From: an uncultured Collinsella sp.
Lineage (GTDB): Bacteria; Actinomycetota; Coriobacteriia; Coriobacteriales; Coriobacteriaceae
DNA: 8,370 nucleotides
Reading direction: 5' to 3'
Assembly (NCBI GenBank): GCA_900548515.1
Contig: URKU01000086.1
Span: forward strand, 1 to 8,370
Shown here: positions 1-5,966 of the stretch, in pieces
Position numbering within the stretch: position 1 is the stretch's first letter
Layout: the number at the start of each line of letters is the position of its first letter
Translations under genes and position numbers: made by a program
Notes under the pieces: generated by a model
Told to the model about the DNA's origin: nothing
Database searches by the model: none
Seen by the model: only the letters and a program-made list of their open reading frames with translations

Positions 1-30
1 TTCGATAACGGATTCGATTGATCTGCGCAT
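1..30 (-). CDS. start of a leftward gene, cut by the window edge
   Basis: On the minus strand an ATG at 30-28 opens a reading frame that stays open to the window edge (MRRSIESVIE, ten codons). An SD-like GGAAAGG lies on the same strand seven bases before the ATG, at about 38-44, which supports this as a true start. The palindrome array at 43-141 sits immediately upstream, so the gene may be controlled by it, perhaps autoregulated. A weak -10-like TAAACT lies on the minus strand at 73-68, between two of the palindromes. Ten residues are too few to name a family, so no function is assigned. The alternative is that this short open stretch is chance. Confidence 0.4.
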   Translation of the reverse strand, partial: MRRSIESVIE

Positions 31-42
31 GGGGCTGCCTTT

Positions 43-141
43 CCAATTTCGTGTATTTCAAATACATAGTTTAGTACGATTTCGTGTATTTGAAATACAC
101 GAAATCGTGGAAAAACGTGTATTTCAAGTACACGAAATTGA
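43..141. promoter_or_regulatory. array of three palindromic operator-like sites with 33-bp period
   Basis: Three palindromes with the core GTGTATTT-N-AAATACAC are centred at 59, 92 and 125, exactly 33 bp apart (about three helical turns). The middle copy (76-108) is a perfect palindrome with 16-bp arms around a single G. The left copy is perfect for 7-bp arms (52-66) and then decays. The right copy (116-134) has 9-bp arms with one mismatch. Each 33-bp unit also repeats its neighbour as a direct repeat. The array is AT-rich against a GC-rich background and lies just upstream of the leftward start at 30. This looks like a cooperative binding array for a dimeric regulator. The identity of the regulator cannot be read from the window. 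Confidence 0.75.
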
Positions 142-242
142 ACCGCTGGAGCCTGCGGGCGGATAAACACTGCTCGTATGGTGTGGTTTTCATCGGACGC
201 CCGCCGCGCTGAGCTGTACTTGCGCCTGCCTCGATCCCACCC

Positions 243-1493
243 CTATGCCTGCATCGAAGATTGTGCTGCCCGCTTGCGCTCCCAGCGTGCCAGCTTGATC
301 GTCACTAGCGTGAGTATCCAGGCTACGAGCGAGAATGCGGCGCCAACCGCGCCCACGTAGGCAATGCCAATCCCGCTTACCACGGCGCCGCCCACCGCGG
401 TGCCAAACGAGATGCCGACGTTAAACGCCATGGGCTCCACCGAGCTCGCGAGCACCATCGATTTGGGGTGGCGGCTGCGGGCCACGTCCATAAAGTGCGT
501 GATGCACGAGACCGAGAACAGATACATGAGCATCGCCAGACTAAAGACAAAGGCAAGCGCGAGGGGCATGGTGCCGCCAACGGCAAACAGCCCAAACAGA
601 GCCGCGGCCTGGAGCACAAACGTCACGAGCAGCGCCCTCATGCCAAAGCGCGCATCGATCCATCCGCCCAGGATGTTCGAAACCAGGCAGAACACGCCGT
701 AGGCCATGAGCGTGGTGCTTGCCTGGACGGTGCCCATGCCCAACACCTGCTCCAGATAGGGCGTCACGTAGCCGTAAAACACGTAGACCGACCCCACGCC
801 AAACAAAAAGATGAGCATGCCGGTGATAATGCTCGGCTCGCGCAGAAGCCCCGCCTGCTCGCGGAATGTGGCAGGCTCATCGGTCTGTCCGGCACGCGGC
901 ATAAACGCCACGAGCGCAGTACAGATCAGAACGGCGAAGACGAGCGTACCGTACATGGCAACGTGCCAGTCGAGCGTATCGGCCACAAACTTGCCGATCG
1001 AGGTCACAAAGACCATCGCCACGGAGAAAGCGCCGTACACCACCGAGATGGCGAGCGAGGTCTGCTGCGGAGACAGCAGCTCGGGGATATACGTCACGCC
1101 TACGGCGAGCAGTGCGCCCGAGACGGAGCCCAAGATGATGCGCGAGGCAAACAGCACTTGGAAGTTGGGCGCCAACGCCATGACAAGATTGCCGAGCACA
1201 AAGACAATGCTGTAGCACACGAGCAGCTGGTAGCGGCGGAAGCGTCCCGTGCTGAGCGCAAGCACCGGCGTCGCGATGGCGTAGACGAGCGCGAACACGC
1301 TGATGAGCTGGCCTGCGGTGGCAAGTGAGATGCCGAGTTCCGTCGCCAGGTCGCTCTCGATGCCGATAACCACGAACTCCGAGCAGCCGAGCGAAAAGCC
1401 CAACAACACGAGCAGCGCCAGGCAAAGGTTGGTGCGAGCGGGGGAGAGCGCGGCGGCGGTTGACTTGCTTTTAGGCGTGGTTGCGGCGGTCAA
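243..1493 (-). CDS. MFS drug/sugar efflux transporter, DHA1 type (AraJ/YdhP-like)
   Basis: A 416-residue inner-membrane transporter of the major facilitator superfamily, probably a proton-coupled exporter with about 12 helices. The first helix reads as FSLGCSEFVVIGI (residues 33-45), typical of DHA1 exporters. Motif A-like STGRFRRY is at 81-88, the loop-2/helix-4 motif with R118 and G122 at 115-132, and the second-half motif A equivalent GGWIDARFGMR at 276-286. The last helices carry the glycine pattern NVGISFGTAVGGAVV (358-372) seen in AraJ/YdhP relatives. The open frame continues far upstream without a stop, but that part is not protein-like. A GGAG on the minus strand, eight bases before a TTG at 1493, marks the likely start. 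The GTG nine bases earlier overlaps that SD and is unlikely. The substrate is not predictable: sugar, drug or metabolite efflux are all possible. Confidence 0.88.
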   Translation of the reverse strand: MTAATTPKSKSTAAALSPARTNLCLALLVLLGFSLGCSEFVVIGIESDLATELGISLATAGQLISVFALVYAIATPVLALSTGRFRRYQLLVCYSIVFVLGNLVMALAPNFQVLFASRIILGSVSGALLAVGVTYIPELLSPQQTSLAISVVYGAFSVAMVFVTSIGKFVADTLDWHVAMYGTLVFAVLICTALVAFMPRAGQTDEPATFREQAGLLREPSIITGMLIFLFGVGSVYVFYGYVTPYLEQVLGMGTVQASTTLMAYGVFCLVSNILGGWIDARFGMRALLVTFVLQAAALFGLFAVGGTMPLALAFVFSLAMLMYLFSVSCITHFMDVARSRHPKSMVLASSVEPMAFNVGISFGTAVGGAVVSGIGIAYVGAVGAAFSLVAWILTLVTIKLARWERKRAAQSSMQA

Positions 1494-1523
1494 GGTTGTC
1501 ACTCCAATGTCGCATGAATAAGC

Positions 1524-1536
1524 GGGATTCAATCCC
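1524..1536. promoter_or_regulatory. small perfect dyad upstream of the MFS gene
   Basis: GGGATT-C-AATCCC is a perfect 13-bp palindrome about 31 bp upstream of the TTG start of the MFS gene. On the minus strand it lies just downstream of TTGCAG and upstream of TATTCA, a weak -35/-10 pair with short (15 bp) spacing. It could be the operator for the exporter. A 6-bp-arm dyad can also occur by chance. Confidence 0.3.
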
Positions 1537-1550
1537 TGCAACTCTAACAG

Positions 1551-1583
1551 AATGTGACAAAGGGACAGCCCCTTTGTCACATT
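1551..1583. repeat. palindromic repeat, GACAAAGGG / CCCTTTGTC type, copy 1
   Basis: Perfect 14-bp arms (1551-1564 and 1570-1583) enclose the five-base loop ACAGC. The core GACAAAGGGAC and its complement recur in the palindrome at 8240-8274. There is no T run after it, so it is not a convincing terminator. It stands 58 bp upstream of the MFS start, in the gap between two divergent genes where no terminator is needed. It is best described as a dispersed REP-like or miniature palindromic element. Confidence 0.75.
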
Positions 1584-1603
1584 GCGCTGCCAGCCAGTCG
1601 CCC

Positions 1604-1668
1604 AAACCATCACAACATTCGGCGAAAATCTCGAAATCGAGGAAAAGCGTCGAATGTTGTGACGGTTT
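1604..1668. repeat. long imperfect hairpin element with internal A4/A4 loop
   Basis: The outer arms (AAACCATCACAACATTCG at 1604-1621 and its near-complement at 1651-1668) pair over 18 bp with one mismatch. Three more pairs (1622-1624 with 1648-1650, one of them G-U) continue the stem. Then come two facing AAAA runs (1625-1628 and 1643-1646) and a small inner stem built on CTCG/CGAG (1630-1633, 1638-1641). The right arm ends in five T's (1666-1670), so it could terminate rightward RNA, but no rightward gene ends here. The long interrupted stem suggests a structured repeat (MITE- or REP-like) inserted between divergent genes. Confidence 0.65.
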
Positions 1669-1707
1669 TTGTGTCCGGCGCGGGTGAGCTTCGGTGTCGT
1701 CTGGGGG

Positions 1708-1713
1708 TATAAA
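1708..1713 (+). promoter_or_regulatory. candidate -10 box of the membrane-protein gene
   Basis: TATAAA, 41 bp before the ATG at 1755, is the best -10-like hexamer in this gap. No good -35 is visible 16-18 bp upstream (TGAGCT-like sequence only), so this is a weak call. Confidence 0.25.
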
Positions 1714-1754
1714 ACTAGCGAGTGTTTATTTGCGAGGCCTAAGGGGCGCCCCGT

Positions 1755-2624
1755 ATGGATATCGATAACTTTGAATGGTGGTATAGCGAGGGTGAGACTC
1801 CGGACGAGGGGTGGGACGAGCCTACGCCGCGTGGCGTGTCGAGCGACGAGGACGAGACCGGCAACGACGTCGCCGCCGACTCGGACGCCGCCCTCGATCC
1901 CGTCGAGCCCCTGACCTTCGAACAAGCTTGGGCCCAGGCCGAGGCAGACGAGGCCAAGGCCGACGCTACGGCCACGCTCGGCGAGCCAGCCGACATGTCG
2001 ATCTCGCCGGCAAAGACCCCGCAGCCGCGTCACACCATCGATCCCGACAGCACGGCATCCTTCAGTATTCTCGACGTGCCCTCGCAGGGCGCTCAGGCGC
2101 CCGCACCCACACGTCGCCCCAATCTGTCTCGCGAGGAAGATGCAGGACGTCGCTCTCCGCTTGGCCCCATCCTTATCGCCTTCATGGCCGGCGTTATCGC
2201 ATGCTCGGTAATTGGAAACGTCTGGAGCCATGTCGAGCAGCAGCGAAAAGACGCCGCCAGGGTCGAGATGTCTGTCGAGCAATCGCTCGGCCGCACGCGC
2301 TCGGTACATGTGTCGGTCGAGGTCAAGGACGGCGCGACGTGGGACACCGCGCGCGGCGACAGCCAAATGCTCATCCATATCGTGGGGCGCACGCTCAAAG
2401 GGCAGACGATTGACGAGTATCAATACGTCAATTCCGCTGGTGACGGCATCGAACTTAAGCCCGGCGACTACGAGCTCACCGTCGATGAACCGCCCGTCGC
2501 CACCGACGGCACGCGCTTCCGTGCCTCAAAGCGCATGGTTCCCGTGAGCTTTAACTCGCAGGCGCCCGATACGGTCGACACCACGCCACAGGGCGGGTTT
2601 GACCTTTACGTAGATACCCAGTAG
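1755..2624 (+). CDS. single-pass membrane protein of unknown function with acidic cytoplasmic part
   Basis: A 289-residue protein with no family I recognise. Residues 1-130 are very acidic and probably disordered (many D, E, A, P), with an aromatic patch FEWWY at 6-10. Arg-Arg at 132-133 precedes one hydrophobic helix, about 136-156 (PILIAFMAGVIACSVIG), so by the positive-inside rule the N-terminus is cytoplasmic and the C-terminus outside. Residues 185-289 look like a small beta-sandwich. Alternating hydrophobic strands and the turn LKPGDYELTV (234-243) recall prealbumin- or carboxypeptidase-regulatory-like domains. A possible phospho-threonine segment, DSTASFSILD (98-107), lies in the cytoplasmic part; its meaning is speculative. 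The start is supported by AAGGGG at 1740-1745, although it sits inside the self-complementary GGGGCGCCCC. The gene appears to be transcribed alone; the next gene is 113 bp away. Confidence 0.75.
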   Translation: MDIDNFEWWYSEGETPDEGWDEPTPRGVSSDEDETGNDVAADSDAALDPVEPLTFEQAWAQAEADEAKADATATLGEPADMSISPAKTPQPRHTIDPDSTASFSILDVPSQGAQAPAPTRRPNLSREEDAGRRSPLGPILIAFMAGVIACSVIGNVWSHVEQQRKDAARVEMSVEQSLGRTRSVHVSVEVKDGATWDTARGDSQMLIHIVGRTLKGQTIDEYQYVNSAGDGIELKPGDYELTVDEPPVATDGTRFRASKRMVPVSFNSQAPDTVDTTPQGGFDLYVDTQ

Positions 2625-2694
2625 GCGCTCGCCGCTCATTCCGCTATGGCTACTCAATAATCGCCTGCCGTCCCGTCCCGCCGCCAAGAGTGGG

Positions 2695-2717
2695 ACAATA
2701 GCCCTCGACACTATTGT
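2695..2717. promoter_or_regulatory. dyad upstream of the aldose-epimerase gene
   Basis: ACAATAG (2695-2701) and CTATTGT (2711-2717) are exact inverted repeats nine bases apart, ending nine bases before the SD GGAGG at 2726-2730. The right half resembles a -10 (TATTGT), but no matching -35 is obvious. It could be a repressor site or a short leader hairpin. The rest of this 113-bp gap shows nothing further that I can name. Confidence 0.35.
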
Positions 2718-2737
2718 TTACTTTTGGAGGAAGTAGC

Positions 2738-3631
2738 ATGTCTACCGTCACTACCATCAAGCGCGGCGGCCTCACCGCGGCCATCGATTCCATGGGCGCC
2801 CAGCTCACGAGCCTTGCTCTCAACGGCAACGAGTATCTGTGGCAGGGCGACCCCGCCTTTTGGGGCAAGCATGCGCCCATCCTGTTCCCCATTGTGGGTT
2901 CGCTGCGCAACAACACGGCAACGTCTGCGGCCGGCACCTGCGAGATGCCGCGCCACGGACTCGCGCGCATCGTCGAGCACAAGCTGGTCGAGGTTTCGGA
3001 GGACGGCTCCTCGGTAACGTACGAGATCACCGACACGTCCGAGTCGCTCAAGGCCTTTCCGTTCCACTTTAAGCTCAACATGACCTATGCCCTGACCGGC
3101 GACGCCATCCTCACGCAGACCTTTGCCGTCACCAACACCGGCGACGTGGACCTGCCGTTCTCGGTGGGTGGCCACCCCGCATTTAACGTGCCCGCTCCCG
3201 GTGCCGAGGACGAGGCATTCGAGGATTACGAGCTGGCGTTTACCGAGGCTTGGACGAACGAGGCTCCCATCATCACGCCCGACGGTCTTATGACGTTCGA
3301 GGGTAGCTACAAGGCTCCCGATAACTCGGACGTGCTGCCCATCACGCACCGCAGCTTCGATAGCGATGCCATCATGTTCACCGATACTCCGGGCTCCACG
3401 CTCACGCTGCGCGGCCGCAAGTCGGGCCACGGCGTCAAGATCGACTTTGAGGGCTTTAAGTACATTGGCGTGTGGTCTGCCGCCAACGACGCTCCGTTTG
3501 TGGCGCTCGAGCCCTGGACCGGTCATACCACCATGGACACCGAGGACGACGTCTTTGAGCACAAGGTCAACACCATCACCTTGGCCCCCGGCGAGACGGA
3601 TGTTCGCAGCTTTAGCGTTACGCTGCTCTAG
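2738..3631 (+). CDS. aldose 1-epimerase family protein (LacX-like mutarotase)
   Basis: A 297-residue cytoplasmic enzyme of the galactose-mutarotase fold. The family interconverts alpha and beta anomers of aldoses, or in some members hexose-6-phosphates. The LacX-type signature is clear: FPIVGSLRNN at 50-59, PRHGLAR at 71-77 (conserved H73), GGHPAFN at 144-150 (H146, expected catalytic acid) and ALEPWTG at 256-262 (E258, expected catalytic base). The length is normal for the family. The ATG at 2738 is chosen because a strong GGAGG (2726-2730) lies seven bases before it; the in-frame ATG at 2714 has no such site and falls inside the dyad. No sugar-metabolism gene is adjacent, so the sugar cannot be inferred. 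The gene looks monocistronic. Confidence 0.9.
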   Translation: MSTVTTIKRGGLTAAIDSMGAQLTSLALNGNEYLWQGDPAFWGKHAPILFPIVGSLRNNTATSAAGTCEMPRHGLARIVEHKLVEVSEDGSSVTYEITDTSESLKAFPFHFKLNMTYALTGDAILTQTFAVTNTGDVDLPFSVGGHPAFNVPAPGAEDEAFEDYELAFTEAWTNEAPIITPDGLMTFEGSYKAPDNSDVLPITHRSFDSDAIMFTDTPGSTLTLRGRKSGHGVKIDFEGFKYIGVWSAANDAPFVALEPWTGHTTMDTEDDVFEHKVNTITLAPGETDVRSFSVTLL

Positions 3632-3636
3632 AGGTT

Positions 3637-3652
3637 CCGCCGTTCTAGGCGG
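3637..3652 (+). terminator. small GC hairpin after the epimerase gene (weak terminator candidate)
   Basis: CCGCC-GTTCTA-GGCGG forms a five-bp stem just after the stop codon. It has no T run behind it, so intrinsic termination would be weak. The larger hairpin at 3666-3721 may matter more. Confidence 0.25.
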
Positions 3653-3665
3653 TCATAACTTGAGC

Positions 3666-3721
3666 GTGGATAATCTCCCGTTTTGAGCTCATGTGCGAGC
3701 CAAAAGTGGGAGATTTTCCAC
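3666..3721. repeat. long hairpin element, GTGGA...CTCCC / GGGAG...TCCAC
   Basis: The outer stem pairs 3666-3679 with 3708-3721 (14 bp, one T/T mismatch). After a small internal loop, TTTTG (3681-3685) pairs with CAAAA (3701-3705), and with A3686 bulged GCTC pairs with GAGC around the six-base loop ATGTGC (3691-3696). The element spans nearly all of its 56 bases. It sits between the epimerase stop and the ABC-operon promoter region. It may act as a terminator or RNA-stabilising structure, but the absence of a 3' T run and its similar style to the other intergenic hairpins suggest a dispersed palindromic repeat. Confidence 0.6.
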
Positions 3722-3776
3722 CCTCATTTCGATGCATGGGTCGGGGTAGCTAATTTGTCATTTTCCAGTTCGTAAA

Positions 3777-3796
3777 CTTGTATGTATGCATACAAG
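3777..3796. promoter_or_regulatory. palindromic operator candidate of the ABC importer operon
   Basis: CTTGTATG-TATG-CATACAAG is a perfect 8-bp-arm palindrome 64 bp upstream of the binding-protein ATG. TTGTCA at 3755-3760 could be a -35, with TTGTAT (3778-3783) as a 17-bp-spaced but poor -10 inside the palindrome. A bound repressor would then block the promoter. The shape is compatible with a GntR-type dimer site, but no regulator gene is in the window. Confidence 0.5.
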
Positions 3797-3816
3797 TGGA
3801 TGGCGGCGTGCGGTAT

Positions 3817-3848
3817 CCTGTTGAGTCGTTAGCATACGATTCAACAGG
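3817..3848 (+). promoter_or_regulatory. second dyad / possible leader hairpin abutting the SD of the binding-protein gene
   Basis: CCTGTTGAGTCG (3817-3828) and CGATTCAACAGG (3837-3848) form a 12-bp stem (one G-U pair) with an eight-base loop. The right arm runs into the GGGAAGG that precedes the ATG at 3860. If the RNA begins upstream of 3817, the hairpin lies in the leader and covers part of the SD. If instead TATCCT (3814-3819) is the -10, the left arm overlaps the promoter and the dyad would be a DNA operator. Both readings imply control of the importer. Confidence 0.5.
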
Positions 3849-3859
3849 GAAGGCAGATT

Positions 3860-4786
3860 ATGCATTCTCCCCAACAGCGCGATGCGCAGCGCCAACCGGT
3901 GTGCAGCCGCCGCATCTTTTTGGGTAGCGCCCTCGCCGCGAGCGCTACCGTCGTCGCCGGCGCGCTCGCCGGCTGCCAGCGCCCCTCTACGCTGGAAGTG
4001 GTCCAGCCAACGACGGGCAGCGGTCGCGATGACCTGTCCGATTCCGTGATCGGCAAGGACAAGATCCGCATTGGCATGGAGGCGGCCTACGCCCCGTACA
4101 ACTGGCAGGTCTCCGAGGCCAGCGAGTTCACCATCCCCATCGATAACGTGCAGGGCGCCTATGCCGACGGCTACGACGTGCAGATCGCCAAGGTCGTCTG
4201 CAAGGCCCTCGGCGGCGAGCCCGTCGCCGTTAAGCAGAGCTTCTCGGGTCTTATCGATTCGCTCAACAACGGCCAGATCGACCTCATCATCGCCGGCATG
4301 AGCGCCACGCCCGAGCGCGAGGAGTCGGTCGGCTTTTCCGACCCCTACTTCATCGGCTACTTTGGCCTGTTCGTAAAAGAGGGCTCGCCCTACCAAAACG
4401 CCACCAAGCTCAGCGATTTTAGCGGCGCCACGGTCCTCGGCCAAAAAGACACCATGCTCGATACCGTCATCGACGAGATCCCGGGCGTCGTGCACAAAAA
4501 CCCGGTCGATTCCGTTCCTACGGTGTTCTCGAACCTGCTGCAGGGCACCTGCGACGCCGTGACGTACAACACCGAGAACGAGAAGGGCTATATGGCCCAA
4601 AATCCCGGTATCGTCCCCATTCATTTTGCCGAAGGCGAGGGCTTTAAGCAGGAGGTCACGGCAAACGTCGGCTGCCGCAAGGGCTCAAAGAAGCTCCTCA
4701 AGCTTATCGACAAGGCCCTCGAGGGCATTAGCCAGGAGGAACGCGACCAGATGTGGGACGCGTGCCTCGACCGTCAGCCGGCATAG
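3860..4786 (+). CDS. polar amino-acid ABC importer, substrate-binding lipoprotein
   Basis: A 308-residue family-3 solute-binding protein (SBP_bac_3), the extracytoplasmic receptor of the importer encoded downstream. The N-terminus carries a twin-arginine motif SRRIFLG (16-22), a hydrophobic stretch and a lipobox LAGC with C39 as the lipidated cysteine, so it looks like a Tat-exported lipoprotein. The mature part has the family hallmark GMSATPERE (146-154) followed by GFSDPY (158-163). R153 is the residue expected to hold the ligand carboxylate. Relative to GlnH-type proteins, the aspartate that binds the ligand amino group aligns with N237 (in VTYNTEN), so the ligand may not be a standard alpha-amino acid. 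An extra loop of roughly 15 residues (about 84-100) precedes GYDVQIAK. The start has GGGAAGG a few bases upstream. Confidence 0.92.
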   Translation: MHSPQQRDAQRQPVCSRRIFLGSALAASATVVAGALAGCQRPSTLEVVQPTTGSGRDDLSDSVIGKDKIRIGMEAAYAPYNWQVSEASEFTIPIDNVQGAYADGYDVQIAKVVCKALGGEPVAVKQSFSGLIDSLNNGQIDLIIAGMSATPEREESVGFSDPYFIGYFGLFVKEGSPYQNATKLSDFSGATVLGQKDTMLDTVIDEIPGVVHKNPVDSVPTVFSNLLQGTCDAVTYNTENEKGYMAQNPGIVPIHFAEGEGFKQEVTANVGCRKGSKKLLKLIDKALEGISQEERDQMWDACLDRQPA

Positions 4787-4795
4787 GGAGGCAGC

Positions 4796-5944
4796 ATGAA
4801 GACCATCAATCGCCTGGCCTCCTTTATCAAGGCCGACCATCGTTATGTCTACCTGGGCACGAGCGTCATCGCGGCGCTTGGCCTGGCGTTTAGCCAGCGC
4901 AACCCCACGCCGCTGAGCTTTTTGGCGCCCACTGGCATCTTCCAGGACTGCCTTTGGGCGATCCTGTGGGCCTGGGTCGTCGTGTCGGCGGCGGCACTCG
5001 TCACCAAGCTCATGCACTGGAACGACTATCGCGAAACGTCGCCGTTTGCTTCCGAGCGCTTCCGTCGCGGCGCGCGCCTGGGCAGCTATGTCGTCGTTGC
5101 TATTGCGGCGATCTTCTTTGTCGACCGCTGCGTCATGTCATTTATCGACCTGGTGCAGGTGAGCATTGTCTCGGACTCCAACCCCAGCGACTTTTTGTCG
5201 AGCCTGGTCTACATGACCTACAAGAGCGGCGACTTCTTTATCCGCGGCATCGAGATCACCATTGCACTTGCGACCTTCGGTACCGTCATCGCCTTTTTCC
5301 TGGCGCTGCTTTTTGTGTTCCTGCGCATTCAGACCTTCGATCGCGCGGACAACGACCTGGTGCGCTTCTTTAAGAGCATCGGCCGCGGCTTTGCGACCAT
5401 CTACTCCACCATCGTGCGCGGCACGCCCATGATGGTCCAGGGCCTGCTCATCTATTACGCGGGCTTCACCGTTTTGCGCGGCATGGGCTTCGAGACCGCC
5501 CAGGCCAACCAGATTTGGAGTACCTTCACCGCCGGCCTCGTCACCATCTCGCTCAACTCCACCGCCTACATGATGGAGGTCCTGCGCGGCGGCATCGAGT
5601 CCATCGACCCCGGCCAGGCCGAGGCAGCGCGCTCGCTGGGTCTTTCGCAGTGGCAAGCCATGCGCAAAGTCGTGTTCCCCCAGGGCATTAAAAACGCGAT
5701 TCCGGCGCTCACCAACGAGCTCATCATCAACATCAAGGACTCGTCGGTGCTCTCGGTCATCGGCGTGTTCGACCTCATGTACGCCACCACCACCGTCGCC
5801 GGCGTGTACTACCGCCAGATGGAGGTCTACTGCGTGGCGCTCGTGGTCTACCTGATCCTGACGCTCGTGGCGAGCCGCCTGCTCGAGGCCTTTGGCAAAA
5901 AGCTCGGCGCCGAGGCCCCGGCAACGCTGCCCAGCTCCAACTAG
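4796..5944 (+). CDS. polar amino-acid ABC importer, permease (HisM/GlnP-like) with extended N-terminus
   Basis: A 382-residue inner-membrane permease. The C-terminal part, about 145-365, is the usual HEQRo/His-Glu-Gln-Arg permease domain: first core helix at 150-176, conserved VRGTPMMVQ at 207-215, and the EAA loop that docks the ATPase, E276-A-A-x3-G282 through FPQ (294-296). Family members are usually about 220-250 residues. Here about 145 extra residues at the N-terminus contain three likely helices (about 17-33, 52-70 and 96-114), so it is longer than the standard form. Only one permease gene is present, so it probably works as a homodimer. The SD AGGGAGG overlaps the stop of the binding-protein gene nine bases upstream, indicating coupled translation. 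Confidence 0.93.
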   Translation: MKTINRLASFIKADHRYVYLGTSVIAALGLAFSQRNPTPLSFLAPTGIFQDCLWAILWAWVVVSAAALVTKLMHWNDYRETSPFASERFRRGARLGSYVVVAIAAIFFVDRCVMSFIDLVQVSIVSDSNPSDFLSSLVYMTYKSGDFFIRGIEITIALATFGTVIAFFLALLFVFLRIQTFDRADNDLVRFFKSIGRGFATIYSTIVRGTPMMVQGLLIYYAGFTVLRGMGFETAQANQIWSTFTAGLVTISLNSTAYMMEVLRGGIESIDPGQAEAARSLGLSQWQAMRKVVFPQGIKNAIPALTNELIINIKDSSVLSVIGVFDLMYATTTVAGVYYRQMEVYCVALVVYLILTLVASRLLEAFGKKLGAEAPATLPSSN

Positions 5945-5966
5945 GCTCAAGACGAGGAGAATCATC

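Noticed and set aside
43..141. CRISPR-like array of repeated units
   Set aside because: The units are adjoining palindromes with no distinct spacers, only three copies, and no cas genes nearby.
155..204. Terminator for the MFS gene from GCGGGCG / CGCCCGC
   Set aside because: Seven-bp arms separated by a 36-base loop with no T run on the minus strand; too weak to call.
468..1328. Long plus-strand ORF (286 residues) opposite the MFS gene
   Set aside because: Its His/Arg/Glu-rich low-complexity translation is an antisense shadow of a high-GC gene; the minus strand encodes a clear MFS protein.
1743..1752. GGGGCGCCCC as an RNA hairpin hiding the SD of the membrane-protein gene
   Set aside because: The sequence is self-complementary but leaves no room for a loop, so an intramolecular hairpin is not plausible.
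1494..2423. N-terminal extension of the MFS frame (up to 726 residues in total)
   Set aside because: The extension runs through two hairpin repeats and the whole first part of the opposite-strand membrane-protein gene, and its composition is Arg/Gly-rich and not protein-like. The TTG at 1493 has its own SD.
2711..3562. Minus-strand ORF opposite the epimerase gene
   Set aside because: An antisense shadow; the plus strand has intact epimerase motifs and a strong SD.
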